Assembly (NCBI GenBank): GCA_028282545.1
Contig: JANQHT010000165.1
Location: 1 to 44,550, forward strand
Reading direction: 5' to 3'
DNA from: Spirochaetales bacterium
Lineage (GTDB): Bacteria; Spirochaetota; Spirochaetia; DSM-27196; Alkalispirochaetaceae
Length of the DNA: 44,550 bases
Positions 17,251-26,550 of this stretch are shown piece after piece. The position numbers were made by a program, and so were the translations under genes. Numbering within the stretch: position 1 is the first letter of the stretch; each line of letters opens with the position of its first letter. Under the pieces are notes generated by a model. That model worked only from the letters and a program-made list of their open reading frames with translations. It had not been told where the DNA came from and searched no databases.

Positions 17251-20200
17251 CTATTGACCACGCGAATCTCCTGACGACAATGTGGTCCTGAGCACTCTCC
17301 GGAAGTATCGCGGATTGCGCCGGTACAATCGAATAAAACGTTCGGTTTCGTCGTGCCCCTCATCGCCCGCGACTACCGAAGGCGTGTTTCCCCCGGCGTT
17401 GCGTGCTGCCGGGTCGGCGCCGGCCTGCAGTAGTACCATCGCGGTCTCCAACGCCCCTGCGCGGGCCGCCAAGTGCAGCGCAGTGTTTCCCTCCGCGTCG
17501 ATCAGGTCAAGGGAGGCGCCGTTCGCGAGCAGCGCCTCGACCGTCGTGCGGTCTCCATTGCGCGCGGCGAGGTGCAGATAGGTAGCTCCGCCGGCGTTGG
17601 GGGTGTCCGCCGGCGGCTGAAACCGCCAGATGAACCCAGCGGTGCGGCGCCAATCCCGTTGGAGCATCTGATGTATCGGCGTGTTTCCTTCGGCGTCGGT
17701 GAGGCGCAGTGCGGCACCGTTTCCTACCATCGACGGCCACGCTGGGTCACCGTCCTCAATTGCCTCGTGCAAGGGTGTGCGCCCCACCGCGTTCTGCATT
17801 GTCAGGTCCGCCCCGGCGGCGAGAATAGCCAACGCTTCACGATTCCGGTCGTTGGTGATTGCGAGGTGCAGTGGTGAATTGCCCGCCACATCCATCGCAT
17901 CCACTTTCGCACCGACATCGAGCAACGTGGTCACCAATTGCGGCGCTCGCGTAACGGCGAGGTGCAGGTAGCTCGCACCCTGATCATTCTGCACATCAAC
18001 GCTGTCGGCAAAAACCAACATGCGAAAGGCCCGATCCGCGCGCGCCGCTGACAATGCAACGTGAATCGGGGTGTTGCCTTCATTGTCCGGAACATCAACC
18101 GTTCCGGTAGCCCCCAGGACCTGCTCGAACTCTCGATTTGGGAGCCCGGTAGCCGCTGCGTGTAACGGCAAACGTCCGAAGTTGTCGGCCTGCCGGGTCG
18201 GTGCGCCCCGGGACAACAGATACGAGACCAATTGCGGGCGCGTAATCTCAGCGGCCCAGTGCAGGAGCGTCCGTCCGTCACTGTCCACTGCTTCAAGCGA
18301 AGCGCCGGCACCGGCGAGCAACCGGATCGTTTCATCCTCAGCGTTCCCCTCCATCGCCACTCCAATGATGGAGACTCCGCGGGGATCCGTAGCATTGGGC
18401 GAGATCCCGGCGTCGAATGCCGCTTCCAGGAACAGTCGCCGATCGTTTGCTGCGGCGTACCCGAGGTATGAGGTTCCGCCACGATACGTGGTATGGACTA
18501 CGGCGGCCTCGTACACAAGTGCGTTACCGATCAATGATGGTTGGTTTCGTGATACAGCCTGTCCAAAGAGGTAACGAGCAAGATGAAAACGCGCAGCGTC
18601 AAAACCCAGACGGTTGGCGTCATCGAACGCAGCTCTTGCGTTTACTCCGTGGTTGTCCGACAGATGTGAGACCGCCCCGAGTTGGCCTTCCGACGCTGCC
18701 GCCAAGACCGGCGTCGCCCCGGTCGAACCATCGCGCCGCTCGGGATCGGCCCCACGATCAATCAACACGTCGATGCCGTCCACCAAGCCTTTACTTGCCG
18801 CGAGCACCAATAGGCTCTGGGCTAAACGCCGGCGCTCGCTCGAGCTTTCCAAACCAAGAAGATAATCCAGGGCGTTCGTGTTCCGACTGAGTGAATAGAG
18901 ATACGCGCCCTCGCCAGCGACGTTCCGGAGTTCCGTCGCAAGTCCAATTTGCCAAACCCGGCGAATCATCGACCGATTGTTCGCCGACAGCGCTTCGAAG
19001 AACGCTGTCGACAGGCTCACACGGTCCTGCTGTGCCTTGCGGCTGTACACTTGGTCGTTGCCGAGCTTGTCCGCCTGCCGCGAGAGCAGATACCGGTCGA
19101 TCACGTCGTCGGTGAGCAAACTCCGGTAATAGTAGGGCTCAGGGCGTCGCTGAAACCGATCGATAGCGACCCCGGTCAGAAAGTAGAGCGAATCGCGCGT
19201 CTCATCGCTATACGGTTCGCGTTGTTCGAGCATCGCCCATTTGTTGCGCATGAGGCTGCTGATCGTAGCCGTGGTGTAGTCGGGCCGACTGCCGAGCCGC
19301 GGTTCCCTGGGGCGACGCCCCTGCGGATACATCCAGTCGGTATTCCGGATGGTGAAGCCACTATCGATTTGCCGTTTGTAATCGCTGTAGTAGGCGATCA
19401 CCTCTTCAAAATAGGCGAACTGCTCTGGAAAAAGCGTTTGAGCCTTACCCTGCATGGCTATATCGATGCTCGAGTCGATATCGCGGGTAATGTCACGCTG
19501 GATTTCGCGGAACGCTTCGGTCAGTTGCCGCTCCAACTCCTGGTTCGCCTGCCGTTGCTGTCGGTTTATCGCCGCACTACCGCCCACCTCACCAGCGATC
19601 GCCGCGAGGCCCATCACACCACCGGCGATCGCTTCCGCCTCTGTATTGGCATTCTGGATTGCCTGATCGGCTTTCCGTCGCATCTCTTCCATCTCGCGTT
19701 GGAGTTCAGCACGCCGCTCCGCGGCGAGTTGTTCCAGCTCCCGTTGTTGCTGTTCAACTTGTCGAATCATCTGCTCCGGACTCTGCCCGGAGGTGTTTAA
19801 ACTTGCCGCGGCTTCCCACCTCCGTTGGCGCTGCTGCTGTTCTTGCCAGTTCCGGATTGCAGAAAAGGTCTGATCCATCGCGCTGGTTAGGGTGTCTCCC
19901 ATCTGCTGGATTCTCGCAGTGTCCTGCTGAAAGGCTGCGTAATCGCGCTGCCAGTTATAACTGGATTGGGGTGCCTGCGGAGCGCGGGTCCGTCGCTGCG
20001 CTGAAAGTCGGGTAACGTTTGCGGCTTGCGATTGGGCGCCGTCTGACTGATTTCCTGCTGAGGAGGCAGCTTCTTCGGTGGTAGCCGGGCGTTGTGCATC
20101 AGCGATAGTTTCCGACAAGTTGTTGACCCAATTGTTCCATGTCACATCGACGATTCGCGCGGTGGTGACCCGTACCTCACCACTCCTGGTGAGTCGTTCG

Positions 20201-20697
20201 AACTCATCGCGGTCGATTCCCAATGCCTGCAGCGTCGATTGGTTCCATCCAATTCCATTGATGCCGGAACCGGAAAAGCTCGCCTCGGCAAAACCAAAGG
20301 AGAGATTCATTCTTGCAGTTCGGCCACCCGCTTCAACGGTAGCTTCCACCTGGAGCGACGCAGGACCGTACATGCGCAACTGGTTTTCGACGCCGACTTT
20401 GGTACCGTCTCGCTCGGCACGGGCGGCAAAGATACGCTGCAAATCGGCCTGCGTGTACCTGCGACCTCCCGCCGTCACCGTGTTGCCCGTCATGGTCATC
20501 GAGACGCGGTGGTCCTCCAACCCCGTTGCGTACGCCCATTGGTACTCGATTGAAAACGGCCGGCCATCCTCGCCGGGCCCCGGATCATATCGCATCGAAA
20601 TCGTTCCGCCCGAATTGGCGTAAACCCCGCCTATCGTGACCAACCAGAAAAACAGGGTGAGTGCTGCGTTCTTTGGGGCTCGACACCGCACGTTCAT
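17251..20697 (-). CDS. Large exported ankyrin-repeat protein
   Basis: This protein has 1148 residues. Residues 1-28 form a signal peptide (cleavage after VYA), so the protein is exported. A beta-rich region (30-195) comes first, then a Gln/Arg-rich helical part with strong coiled-coil character (about 285-400). That part is interrupted by a Gly/Ala-rich segment at 357-377 that could touch the membrane. A helical middle part of unknown type follows (400-625). Roughly a dozen ankyrin repeats fill about 630-1120, with the usual GxTPLHxAA and LLxxGA patterns. The start overlaps the upstream gene's stop (ATGA), so the two are translationally coupled. Ankyrin proteins bind other proteins; the partner is unknown and I do not recognise a named family. 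Confidence 0.85.
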   Translation of the reverse strand: MNVRCRAPKNAALTLFFWLVTIGGVYANSGGTISMRYDPGPGEDGRPFSIEYQWAYATGLEDHRVSMTMTGNTVTAGGRRYTQADLQRIFAARAERDGTKVGVENQLRMYGPASLQVEATVEAGGRTARMNLSFGFAEASFSGSGINGIGWNQSTLQALGIDRDEFERLTRSGEVRVTTARIVDVTWNNWVNNLSETIADAQRPATTEEAASSAGNQSDGAQSQAANVTRLSAQRRTRAPQAPQSSYNWQRDYAAFQQDTARIQQMGDTLTSAMDQTFSAIRNWQEQQQRQRRWEAAASLNTSGQSPEQMIRQVEQQQRELEQLAAERRAELQREMEEMRRKADQAIQNANTEAEAIAGGVMGLAAIAGEVGGSAAINRQQRQANQELERQLTEAFREIQRDITRDIDSSIDIAMQGKAQTLFPEQFAYFEEVIAYYSDYKRQIDSGFTIRNTDWMYPQGRRPREPRLGSRPDYTTATISSLMRNKWAMLEQREPYSDETRDSLYFLTGVAIDRFQRRPEPYYYRSLLTDDVIDRYLLSRQADKLGNDQVYSRKAQQDRVSLSTAFFEALSANNRSMIRRVWQIGLATELRNVAGEGAYLYSLSRNTNALDYLLGLESSSERRRLAQSLLVLAASKGLVDGIDVLIDRGADPERRDGSTGATPVLAAASEGQLGAVSHLSDNHGVNARAAFDDANRLGFDAARFHLARYLFGQAVSRNQPSLIGNALVYEAAVVHTTYRGGTSYLGYAAANDRRLFLEAAFDAGISPNATDPRGVSIIGVAMEGNAEDETIRLLAGAGASLEAVDSDGRTLLHWAAEITRPQLVSYLLSRGAPTRQADNFGRLPLHAAATGLPNREFEQVLGATGTVDVPDNEGNTPIHVALSAARADRAFRMLVFADSVDVQNDQGASYLHLAVTRAPQLVTTLLDVGAKVDAMDVAGNSPLHLAITNDRNREALAILAAGADLTMQNAVGRTPLHEAIEDGDPAWPSMVGNGAALRLTDAEGNTPIHQMLQRDWRRTAGFIWRFQPPADTPNAGGATYLHLAARNGDRTTVEALLANGASLDLIDAEGNTALHLAARAGALETAMVLLQAGADPAARNAGGNTPSVVAGDEGHDETERFIRLYRRNPRYFRRVLRTTLSSGDSRGQ

Positions 20698-21491
20698 TCA
20701 CCAAACTCCCGTTCGATCGCCGACCGCGCACTCGATCTCGCCGACAAGGCATCGTACTCGCGTTCGGCATCAGCGAGCGAGCGCTCGGCGTCGCGCCGTG
20801 TCGCTGCGGCCTCACGGGTACTCGGCATCCGTATCTGCGATATCAGGGCGATGAGCAATCCCGCGGCCGCGCCGGCGCCGAGACCTATAACCATGTTCGA
20901 CGAATACTCAACCCTGGTTCGTGCTTGCTGAGCGGCGCTCGTCGTCGTCGCGTTGCTATAGTCTTGATACGCTGATTGACCTTCGAGGTACATGAAACCC
21001 GAGGCGGCTCCCGCCACAACTCCCGCACCCAAAAACGCCCAACGCGTCCGTCCTCGGGAGCGACGCAGAAACATGAGAGACGCTTCCTGCGCCGATGCGC
21101 GGTAGTATTCATCGCGAAGAACCTCCACGACGGCGCGCGCGCTCTGCCCCGGATTCGGGACACTGATCGTCTGTCCCGGTTCCGGGCCTATCGATATCTG
21201 ATCCGTCCGTGCAACATCGAAGTCTCGAACCGAACCTATGTCGATACGATAGTTGCCCGGCGGCAACGGAACCTCGGCGCTTGGGGAACCGGGGCCGAGC
21301 ATAATCGTTGCAGATACGATCCCACTCGCCTCAGGATAAACCTCGACGAACGCATCCACTTGTCCGTCATACAAGAACTCGACCCAAACGGCATTGTCCG
21401 ACGCCCGGGTCGTTCTGTCAGCAAACGCGACATGACTAAGCCACAGGCCCAAAACAAAAAGGACCAGAAATCTGATCGTGATCGGTTTCAT
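20694..21491 (-). CDS. Exported membrane-anchored protein with beta domain and two TM segments
   Basis: This 265-residue protein has a signal peptide (1-24, ending AFA). A beta-sandwich-like domain follows (about 32-115), reminiscent of PEGA-type surface domains because of its PPGNYRIDIG turn. Two hydrophobic Gly/Ala-rich helices lie at 151-169 and 199-219. The C-terminal charged helix (about 225-265) has heptad character and could form a coiled coil. It overlaps the ankyrin gene by the ATGA junction, so the two products probably act together, with this one anchoring the ankyrin protein in the envelope. No catalytic motif is visible. Confidence 0.75.
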   Translation of the reverse strand: MKPITIRFLVLFVLGLWLSHVAFADRTTRASDNAVWVEFLYDGQVDAFVEVYPEASGIVSATIMLGPGSPSAEVPLPPGNYRIDIGSVRDFDVARTDQISIGPEPGQTISVPNPGQSARAVVEVLRDEYYRASAQEASLMFLRRSRGRTRWAFLGAGVVAGAASGFMYLEGQSAYQDYSNATTTSAAQQARTRVEYSSNMVIGLGAGAAAGLLIALISQIRMPSTREAAATRRDAERSLADAEREYDALSARSSARSAIEREFGE

Positions 21492-21527
21492 CTATGCTGC
21501 CCCCGGAGTAGCTGTATAGTATTCCTC

Positions 21528-21565
21528 ATCGAAACCACCATCGAATAGCAGGTCAAACGATGACC
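21528..21565 (-). promoter_or_regulatory. Candidate promoter/operator of the ankyrin operon
   Basis: An inverted repeat GGTCA-N5-TGACC (21551-21565) overlaps a TTGACC -35 on the minus strand (21551-21556). A weak -10 (TTCGAT, 21528-21533) lies 17 bases further on. The ATG at 21491 follows a G-rich ribosome site. The rest of 21566-21735 shows nothing clear. Confidence 0.3.
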
Positions 21566-21735
21566 AGTGCAGACGAAATTCGATCAACACGATTGTCCGT
21601 TTTGGTCTTATTCGTCACCTCCATTGCGAGAACGCAAGAAGTATGCCAATAACGGAATGATCTGCTATCTACATAGCGAGAAGGAAGATGGGAGAACCCT
21701 GTGAGTCCACGGACTCCTGAGCCAGCTACACGTAA

Positions 21736-21911
21736 GGTGAACGTTCCACACGATTCGTGTATGGCGATGACGGAAAGCTCGTGCCGTCTACCCGGATCTT
21801 GCGTGCGTACTTCATCAATGAACCCTACCAAGAAAATAACGACGGCGCGGACGGCTTCACGGACTTCAACAACCGCGCCAGTCTTGGCGTCGGCTTCCGC
21901 CCGAGGGAGCG
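21736..21911 (+). pseudogene. Fragment of an unidentified gene joined to an IS1380 fragment
   Basis: After a stop codon at 21733-21735, one frame reads as convincing protein (FVYGDDGKLVPSTRILRAYF, then DGFTDFNNRASLGVGFRPRE). It runs straight into the opposite-strand IS1380 transposase sequence near 21905-21911. It has no good start and no natural end. I do not recognise the family; the aromatic and Asn-rich composition suits an exported or surface protein. Confidence 0.35.
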
Positions 21912-22309
21912 CTTTCCAGGCGGTGCAGCGTGGACTTCCCGGCGAGCGGCTTCCCCATATCGCGTTCCCGACGTCGGCACATGCCCAACGCATCGGGTTG
22001 TTCGCAGAGCGCCGCAAACAGCGGGTCGTACCGCAGGTGCTCATGGTCGTTCAGATCCTCGTATCCGAGACACAGACCGTAGACCCGCTGAGCTACAAGT
22101 TGATGCACCGGGTCTTCGGCGTAGCTCGCCTCCCGTCGATCGCTGAAGCACGCGGTAAACCGTTCGAGCACGCCGGTCCTCAGGTCCACCTCCCGAAGCA
22201 ACAGCGCACCGGCGTCAGAAGTGATTGTGCCGCCGTCGAATGAGGCAACTATCCGGCGTTTCCCCAAGTCTTGAAACTCAAACTGATTTCCCGCACACCG
22301 TGTTTGCAT
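21905..22309 (-). pseudogene. IS1380-family transposase, N-terminal fragment
   Basis: From the ATG at 22309 the frame matches the IS1380 N-terminal pattern: FDGGTITSDAGALLLREVDL, then LVAQRVYGLCLGYEDLNDHE, then GKPLAGKSTLHRLE. The similarity ends at that point, before any of the catalytic DDE region, where the unrelated fragment on the other strand begins. About a third of the usual transposase remains, so it cannot be active. It lies downstream of the kinase gene that ends the large catabolic operon and may mark the edge of an inserted block. Confidence 0.8.
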
Positions 22310-22418
22310 ACTGGGCCTCGGTACTGTCCTTTAATTCTTTTGTGGTGAATGAATTGTGACAGACTGCCGGGCCCTTTTTTATTTCATTTGTGAGATTTCC
22401 GGGCTAATCTTCGTCCAG

Positions 22419-23939
22419 TCACATATCGGTGTTTCGTTTTTCGTTCGCCAGACCGTGCATAGTCTCAGACAGGGGCTCATACGCGGCATTGTAGATCTCG
22501 AACATGGCATCGTAGGCGGTGCACACGTGCGGACCCTGAGGGTGAATCACCCCAGCTCCACCGGCTGGATGCACAATACGAGGATCCTCCGGACCTTCGA
22601 AAATTCCGGCCGCAATACCACCCAAAAGAGCAGCACCGTAGGCGGCGGCATCGCCGGCTACGGCGGGTTGGTACGAAAGCCGAAGAACATCCGCTTTTAT
22701 CTGGTTCCAAAGGCTGCTTTTCGCTCCACCACCGACACCGAGCAAGACGTTTGCGGTCCAGTTCCAACGCTCCCTAGCTCGAACCATGATCTGTCTCATC
22801 GCATATGCTCCCGCCTCAAAGATGGCTCGAGCCATGTCTGCCCTACTCGTACTTCTCGTCAACCCTAACCAGGCGCCGTTGGCATCCGAGTCCCAAATCG
22901 GACTCCTCTCCCCGGATAGATACGGCAGAAAGATTGTTCCGTTGGCTCCGGGAACAGACTCTTGGGCAAGTTCCTCAAAGGACGTCAAATCGGTGAGCTC
23001 CGGCCAGACGTTTCGTCTCGCCCAGTCTACAGATCCTCCTGACATAGACATCGCACCGTGAGCCAGCCATCTATCGCCGAGGACATGCCGTCGATTGAGA
23101 AAGACCGGATCAAACAGAGGCTCGTCTAGGACAAAGCTCAAAACACCCGACGTACCGACCGATTCGAAGGCGTCCTGACCGTAGATCACTCCCAGCCCGA
23201 AGGCAGCAGCGGCAGTGTCTGCTGAGCCGTTTGCCACCGGTATGCCGTCGCTGAGGCCCGTTTCCCGAGCAGCAGAATCCGTTACATACCCGGCCGCCCT
23301 GTAGGGTGGCTGAATGTCGAACAGCAGATCACGGTCAATCTCGTGAGCACCGAGAAGGGCATCGGACCACTGCGTAGGTCTTTCGTGGAGAGAGTAGAGG
23401 CCCGAATAAGAAGCGTGCGTCCAGTCAATGAGCGCCTGACCCGTGAAGCGGGCGGACAGATAAGAGTTCAAGAATCCTATTCTGTGGACCGCGTTCCAGA
23501 TCTCGGGCTCCTTTCGTCTGACCCACTGCACATTGGCAGCGGCGCAAGTCGATAGACCAAGTCGGTTGCCTACAAGGCCGAAGTAGTCCTGATCCTTTGG
23601 AAGGCTCTCCTCCACGCTTTCCAGCTCTCGGTGGGCTCTGTTATCCAGATAAGTGATACCGGGTCTCAGCGGCCCCAACGCTTCATCAAATAGAATCGTG
23701 GTCGGGGCGGTAGTGGAAAGTCCGATACCTAGAACGCTGTGGACACGGGAGGTTACTTCCCGTAGCGCACGAGCAGTAGCATCCCAGTACGCCAGCAAGT
23801 CCAATTCCGCCCATCCAGCCTTGGGAACCAACACTTCCACCGGCTGTTGAGACTTGCAGAGGGTTTCTCCGTCGATGGCGTAAGCAACAACTTTTACGCT
23901 GCTGCTTCCTGCATCAATCCCGATAATCGCGTCAGTCAC
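22419..23939 (-). CDS. FGGY-family carbohydrate kinase (xylulokinase/LsrK-like)
   Basis: This 506-residue kinase belongs to the FGGY family, which phosphorylates sugars or polyols with ATP. The first phosphate-binding loop is IGIDAGSSSVKVV at residues 6-18. A GSADTAAAAFGLG segment and the GTSG motif of the second domain are visible, and an FLPYLSGERSPIWD block is typical of xylulokinase-like members. The GTG start at 23939 overlaps the stop of the upstream Zn-dehydrogenase (GTGA). It is the last gene of the ten-gene operon. Together with the class I aldolase upstream it resembles the LsrK-LsrF logic of phosphorylating and then cleaving a short sugar-like compound. The substrate is unassigned. 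Confidence 0.88.
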   Translation of the reverse strand: MTDAIIGIDAGSSSVKVVAYAIDGETLCKSQQPVEVLVPKAGWAELDLLAYWDATARALREVTSRVHSVLGIGLSTTAPTTILFDEALGPLRPGITYLDNRAHRELESVEESLPKDQDYFGLVGNRLGLSTCAAANVQWVRRKEPEIWNAVHRIGFLNSYLSARFTGQALIDWTHASYSGLYSLHERPTQWSDALLGAHEIDRDLLFDIQPPYRAAGYVTDSAARETGLSDGIPVANGSADTAAAAFGLGVIYGQDAFESVGTSGVLSFVLDEPLFDPVFLNRRHVLGDRWLAHGAMSMSGGSVDWARRNVWPELTDLTSFEELAQESVPGANGTIFLPYLSGERSPIWDSDANGAWLGLTRSTSRADMARAIFEAGAYAMRQIMVRARERWNWTANVLLGVGGGAKSSLWNQIKADVLRLSYQPAVAGDAAAYGAALLGGIAAGIFEGPEDPRIVHPAGGAGVIHPQGPHVCTAYDAMFEIYNAAYEPLSETMHGLANEKRNTDM

Positions 23940-24976
23940 GTCTGGATCGCCACCTTGAGACTGTCCGTTCCTTGCTCAGCAACCGCAAGGGCCTCTCCCA
24001 TATCCTCAAGCGGATACCGGTGAGTGACCAGCCTATCGATCCCGAACTCTTCCTGTGAGACCAGAGCGAGTGCGTTTCGGTAGTCCTGCCGCGTCAACGC
24101 GCTCGCGCCGGTTATCGCAACCTCGTTGTAGTGGACTAAGTTGGGATCGATGTTCACGGAGCTACCGGGAGAGAATCCAGCGAAGAGACTCACTTTCCCG
24201 CCCTTCCGACAGAGTCCGACTGCTTCCTCGGCGAGCTTCGGTTGACCGATTGCGAGGATCACAACATCCGCTCCTAGTCCGCCGGTTGCTTTCAGGACGA
24301 TATCCTGTACGTCTTCCCCCCGAGGATCGCATACCAAGTCCGCCCCAAAAGTGTGTGCCGCGTCTCTCCGATGCTCGTGAAGCTCGCTGGCAATGACCGT
24401 GCGAGCCCCTCGATGCTTTGCCAATCGGATGTGCATCAAGCCAATGGGACCAGCTCCCATAACGAGAACCGTGGAACCCAAAGGAATACCCACCCTGTTC
24501 TGTCCATTTATGCAGCAGGCAAGCGGCTCCGCCAGTGCAGCAGCTTCCCAAGATGTTCCCGCCGGTATCCTGCAAACATTACCGGCCTGAACAGCTGCGG
24601 CGGGAATCCTCACATATTCGGCGAAGGAACCGTCAAATTCATACCCTATCGCTCGTCTGTTCGCACAGACATTCTCCATCCCCGACAGGCAGTACTCGCA
24701 ATGGCCGCACGGTATTACTGGGTCCACGCTTATCGCGTCGCCTTCGGCAAAATCGGTAATCTCTGGAGTAGTGTCGGTGACCACCCCGGAAAACTCATGC
24801 CCGATAATGGAGGGATAGCGCACCCCGCGAGTCTTTTTGCCGCTAAATATGCGCACATCCGTCCCGCAAATTGTGGTAGCTTTGACCCGCAAGAGCAGAT
24901 CCCCAGGCCCTAGATCGGGTATGGGAACGTCGGTTACCACAATGTCATTGGGTGCCCTGAGTTGCGCACCTCGCAT
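23936..24976 (-). CDS. Zinc-dependent medium-chain alcohol/polyol dehydrogenase
   Basis: From the ATG at 24976 the enzyme has 346 residues. The catalytic zinc set is Cys37, His60 and Glu61. The structural zinc set is Cys90, Cys93, Cys96 and Cys104. The Rossmann motif GAGPIGL starts the NAD-binding domain. It resembles sorbitol, threonine and related polyol dehydrogenases. An in-frame extension to 25111 would overlap the aldolase gene; the 24976 start has a GGGGAG ribosome site and sits 4 bases after the aldolase stop, so it is preferred. It probably oxidises a secondary hydroxyl of the imported substrate or an intermediate. Confidence 0.9.
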   Translation of the reverse strand: MRGAQLRAPNDIVVTDVPIPDLGPGDLLLRVKATTICGTDVRIFSGKKTRGVRYPSIIGHEFSGVVTDTTPEITDFAEGDAISVDPVIPCGHCEYCLSGMENVCANRRAIGYEFDGSFAEYVRIPAAAVQAGNVCRIPAGTSWEAAALAEPLACCINGQNRVGIPLGSTVLVMGAGPIGLMHIRLAKHRGARTVIASELHEHRRDAAHTFGADLVCDPRGEDVQDIVLKATGGLGADVVILAIGQPKLAEEAVGLCRKGGKVSLFAGFSPGSSVNIDPNLVHYNEVAITGASALTRQDYRNALALVSQEEFGIDRLVTHRYPLEDMGEALAVAEQGTDSLKVAIQT

Positions 24977-24980
24977 CCGG

Positions 24981-25793
24981 TTACTCCCCATCGACCGATG
25001 TCTCGTTGTAGACCCGTAGCGCCTCGGTGACAGTTGCATCGTCATGGAGTAGCGCCGCAAGCGCTCGAATAACCGCCGCGGGTTTTGCATCCTGCCAAAC
25101 GAACCGTCCATACGTTACACCGGCAAGACCGATATCCAACCCATCCCGGGTCATTTGAAAGTAGTCCTCAAGCTTGTTTCCCCCCGCTCCACCGGCAAGA
25201 GCGACTCGAGTGGGACACGCTTCAATGACTTTCCTGAAGCTCTCGGCGGATCCACTCCAAAGTGTCTTGATGATGTCGACACCAAGCTCGGCTCCCACTC
25301 GAACGGCGTATGCAAGGGCATCAGACTGATTTGGGTCCTTTACCATCGTACCCTTGGGATAGATGTGTGCGACGAGCGGCATGCCCACCGAGAGAGCCTC
25401 CTTGCTGACCCGTCCGAGATGCGTTAGTTGTTCGGTCTGCTCGGGCCCACCCACGATGACACCTACGGAAATGGCGTCCGCGCCAAGTCGTATCGCCTCC
25501 TCCACATCCGCAACAGGCGTATCATACGAAGGATGGTATGCCGTTGAGTACGCGGTAGATTTCATTATCAGTGCAACCTTACCGATGCAGGGCTCGAAAA
25601 AGTTCTGAGCAATTCCCTTCTGAAGCGTAATCGAGTCCGGTCGCCCGGCGATCACCCGCTTCAAGGCGCTCCGCACATCTTCGAGCCCGGGCAGAACACC
25701 CCGAGTGATGGGGTGATCCATCGTGATGCCGAGCAATCGCTTCGATTTCGGGTTCAAGAGTCGCGCTAATCGTATCTCTTTACCTATATGCAT
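24981..25793 (-). CDS. Class I aldolase of the DeoC/FbaB (LsrF-like) family
   Basis: This 270-residue TIM-barrel aldolase carries the MDHPITRG start of DhnA/LsrF-type enzymes (Asp26, His27), the HIYPKG strand near residue 145, and a Schiff-base lysine, Lys176, in DIIKTLWSG. Relatives include class I fructose-bisphosphate aldolase, LsrF (phospho-AI-2 thiolase) and ADH synthase. It would cleave a phosphorylated or oxidised intermediate into C2 and C3 units. AGGAGG lies just before the start. It follows an RraA-like gene by 21 bases. The exact reaction cannot be assigned. Confidence 0.85.
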   Translation of the reverse strand: MHIGKEIRLARLLNPKSKRLLGITMDHPITRGVLPGLEDVRSALKRVIAGRPDSITLQKGIAQNFFEPCIGKVALIMKSTAYSTAYHPSYDTPVADVEEAIRLGADAISVGVIVGGPEQTEQLTHLGRVSKEALSVGMPLVAHIYPKGTMVKDPNQSDALAYAVRVGAELGVDIIKTLWSGSAESFRKVIEACPTRVALAGGAGGNKLEDYFQMTRDGLDIGLAGVTYGRFVWQDAKPAAVIRALAALLHDDATVTEALRVYNETSVDGE

Positions 25794-25814
25794 GTTTATG
25801 TCCTCCTCAGGTAT

Positions 25815-26516
25815 TCAACTCAAGAAATCTTCATCCGGTTCGACGCTTACTACGCTAGCCATGGCGTCAACCCACGAGCGGTCCCAACGGTCTTCGCGGA
25901 TAGCTTCCCGCTGGCCCTTTTCCTTGGCAATCACCGCTTCCGCGGCCGCAGTTGCTTCTTCAATGCGGTCCTTTGCGATGAACACCACCCCGTCGGCATC
26001 CGCAACCACCACATCACCGTCATTTACAACATAGCCACCGATCGAAACGGGTCCATGCAATTCTCCCGGTCCGCTTTTGTATGGCCCCAAGTGCGACACT
26101 CCTCGAGCGAAAACGGGTATCGGCCCCGCGGATATCGCTGCCGAATCACGGATTGCTCCGTCCACAACAATGCCTGCAAGCTTCTTGATGTGGGCGTAGC
26201 TACTCATGAGCTCGCCGAGAATGGCGTTCTGCACAAATCCCCCGGCGTCGATCACCAACACATCTCCGGGCTCCGCGAGGTCGAGCCCCTTATGCACGGC
26301 TAAATTATCTCCGGCCCTGGTTCTCACTGTGAATGCACGTCCAACCAAGGGCTTGCCTTTCAGAGAGGCAAGGCAGTTTCCCACCGGAAGAAGCCCCGGA
26401 GCTCCCGGCGTTCTCTCCAACGAATCGGAGATCGAAGGAGTGGAGACCTCTTTGAGACGATCCATATAGGATTGGGCCACTCTTTTACCTCGCGTATAGA
26501 GACGAATCGTATTCAT
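25815..26516 (-). CDS. RraA-like / HMG-aldolase family protein
   Basis: This 233-residue protein belongs to the RraA/MenG-like family, which includes 4-hydroxy-4-methyl-2-oxoglutarate aldolase and oxaloacetate decarboxylases. The family core is visible: AGDNLAVHKGLDLAEPGDVLVIDAGG, then VVDGAIRDS (the conserved G-x-x-R-D), then VSIGGYVVNDGDVVVADADGVVFI. The Arg-Asp pair binds a divalent metal and the carboxylate of a 2-oxo acid. Its presence in a sugar-catabolic operon points to retro-aldol cleavage or decarboxylation of an oxidised intermediate rather than RNase regulation. GGAGAA precedes the start. Confidence 0.88.
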   Translation of the reverse strand: MNTIRLYTRGKRVAQSYMDRLKEVSTPSISDSLERTPGAPGLLPVGNCLASLKGKPLVGRAFTVRTRAGDNLAVHKGLDLAEPGDVLVIDAGGFVQNAILGELMSSYAHIKKLAGIVVDGAIRDSAAISAGPIPVFARGVSHLGPYKSGPGELHGPVSIGGYVVNDGDVVVADADGVVFIAKDRIEEATAAAEAVIAKEKGQREAIREDRWDRSWVDAMASVVSVEPDEDFLS

Positions 26517-26550
26517 CTTTTCTCGTTCTCCTTACGAATCGGCACCACTG

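Noticed and set aside
19659..20015. Plus-strand frames opposite the ankyrin gene
   Set aside because: Shadows of the repetitive, GC-rich ankyrin and coiled-coil coding sequence.
22356..22434. Possible terminator at the end of the catabolic operon (GGGCCC next to a T-run)
   Set aside because: The T-run lies on the wrong side for the minus-strand operon and no stable stem with a following U-run could be drawn.
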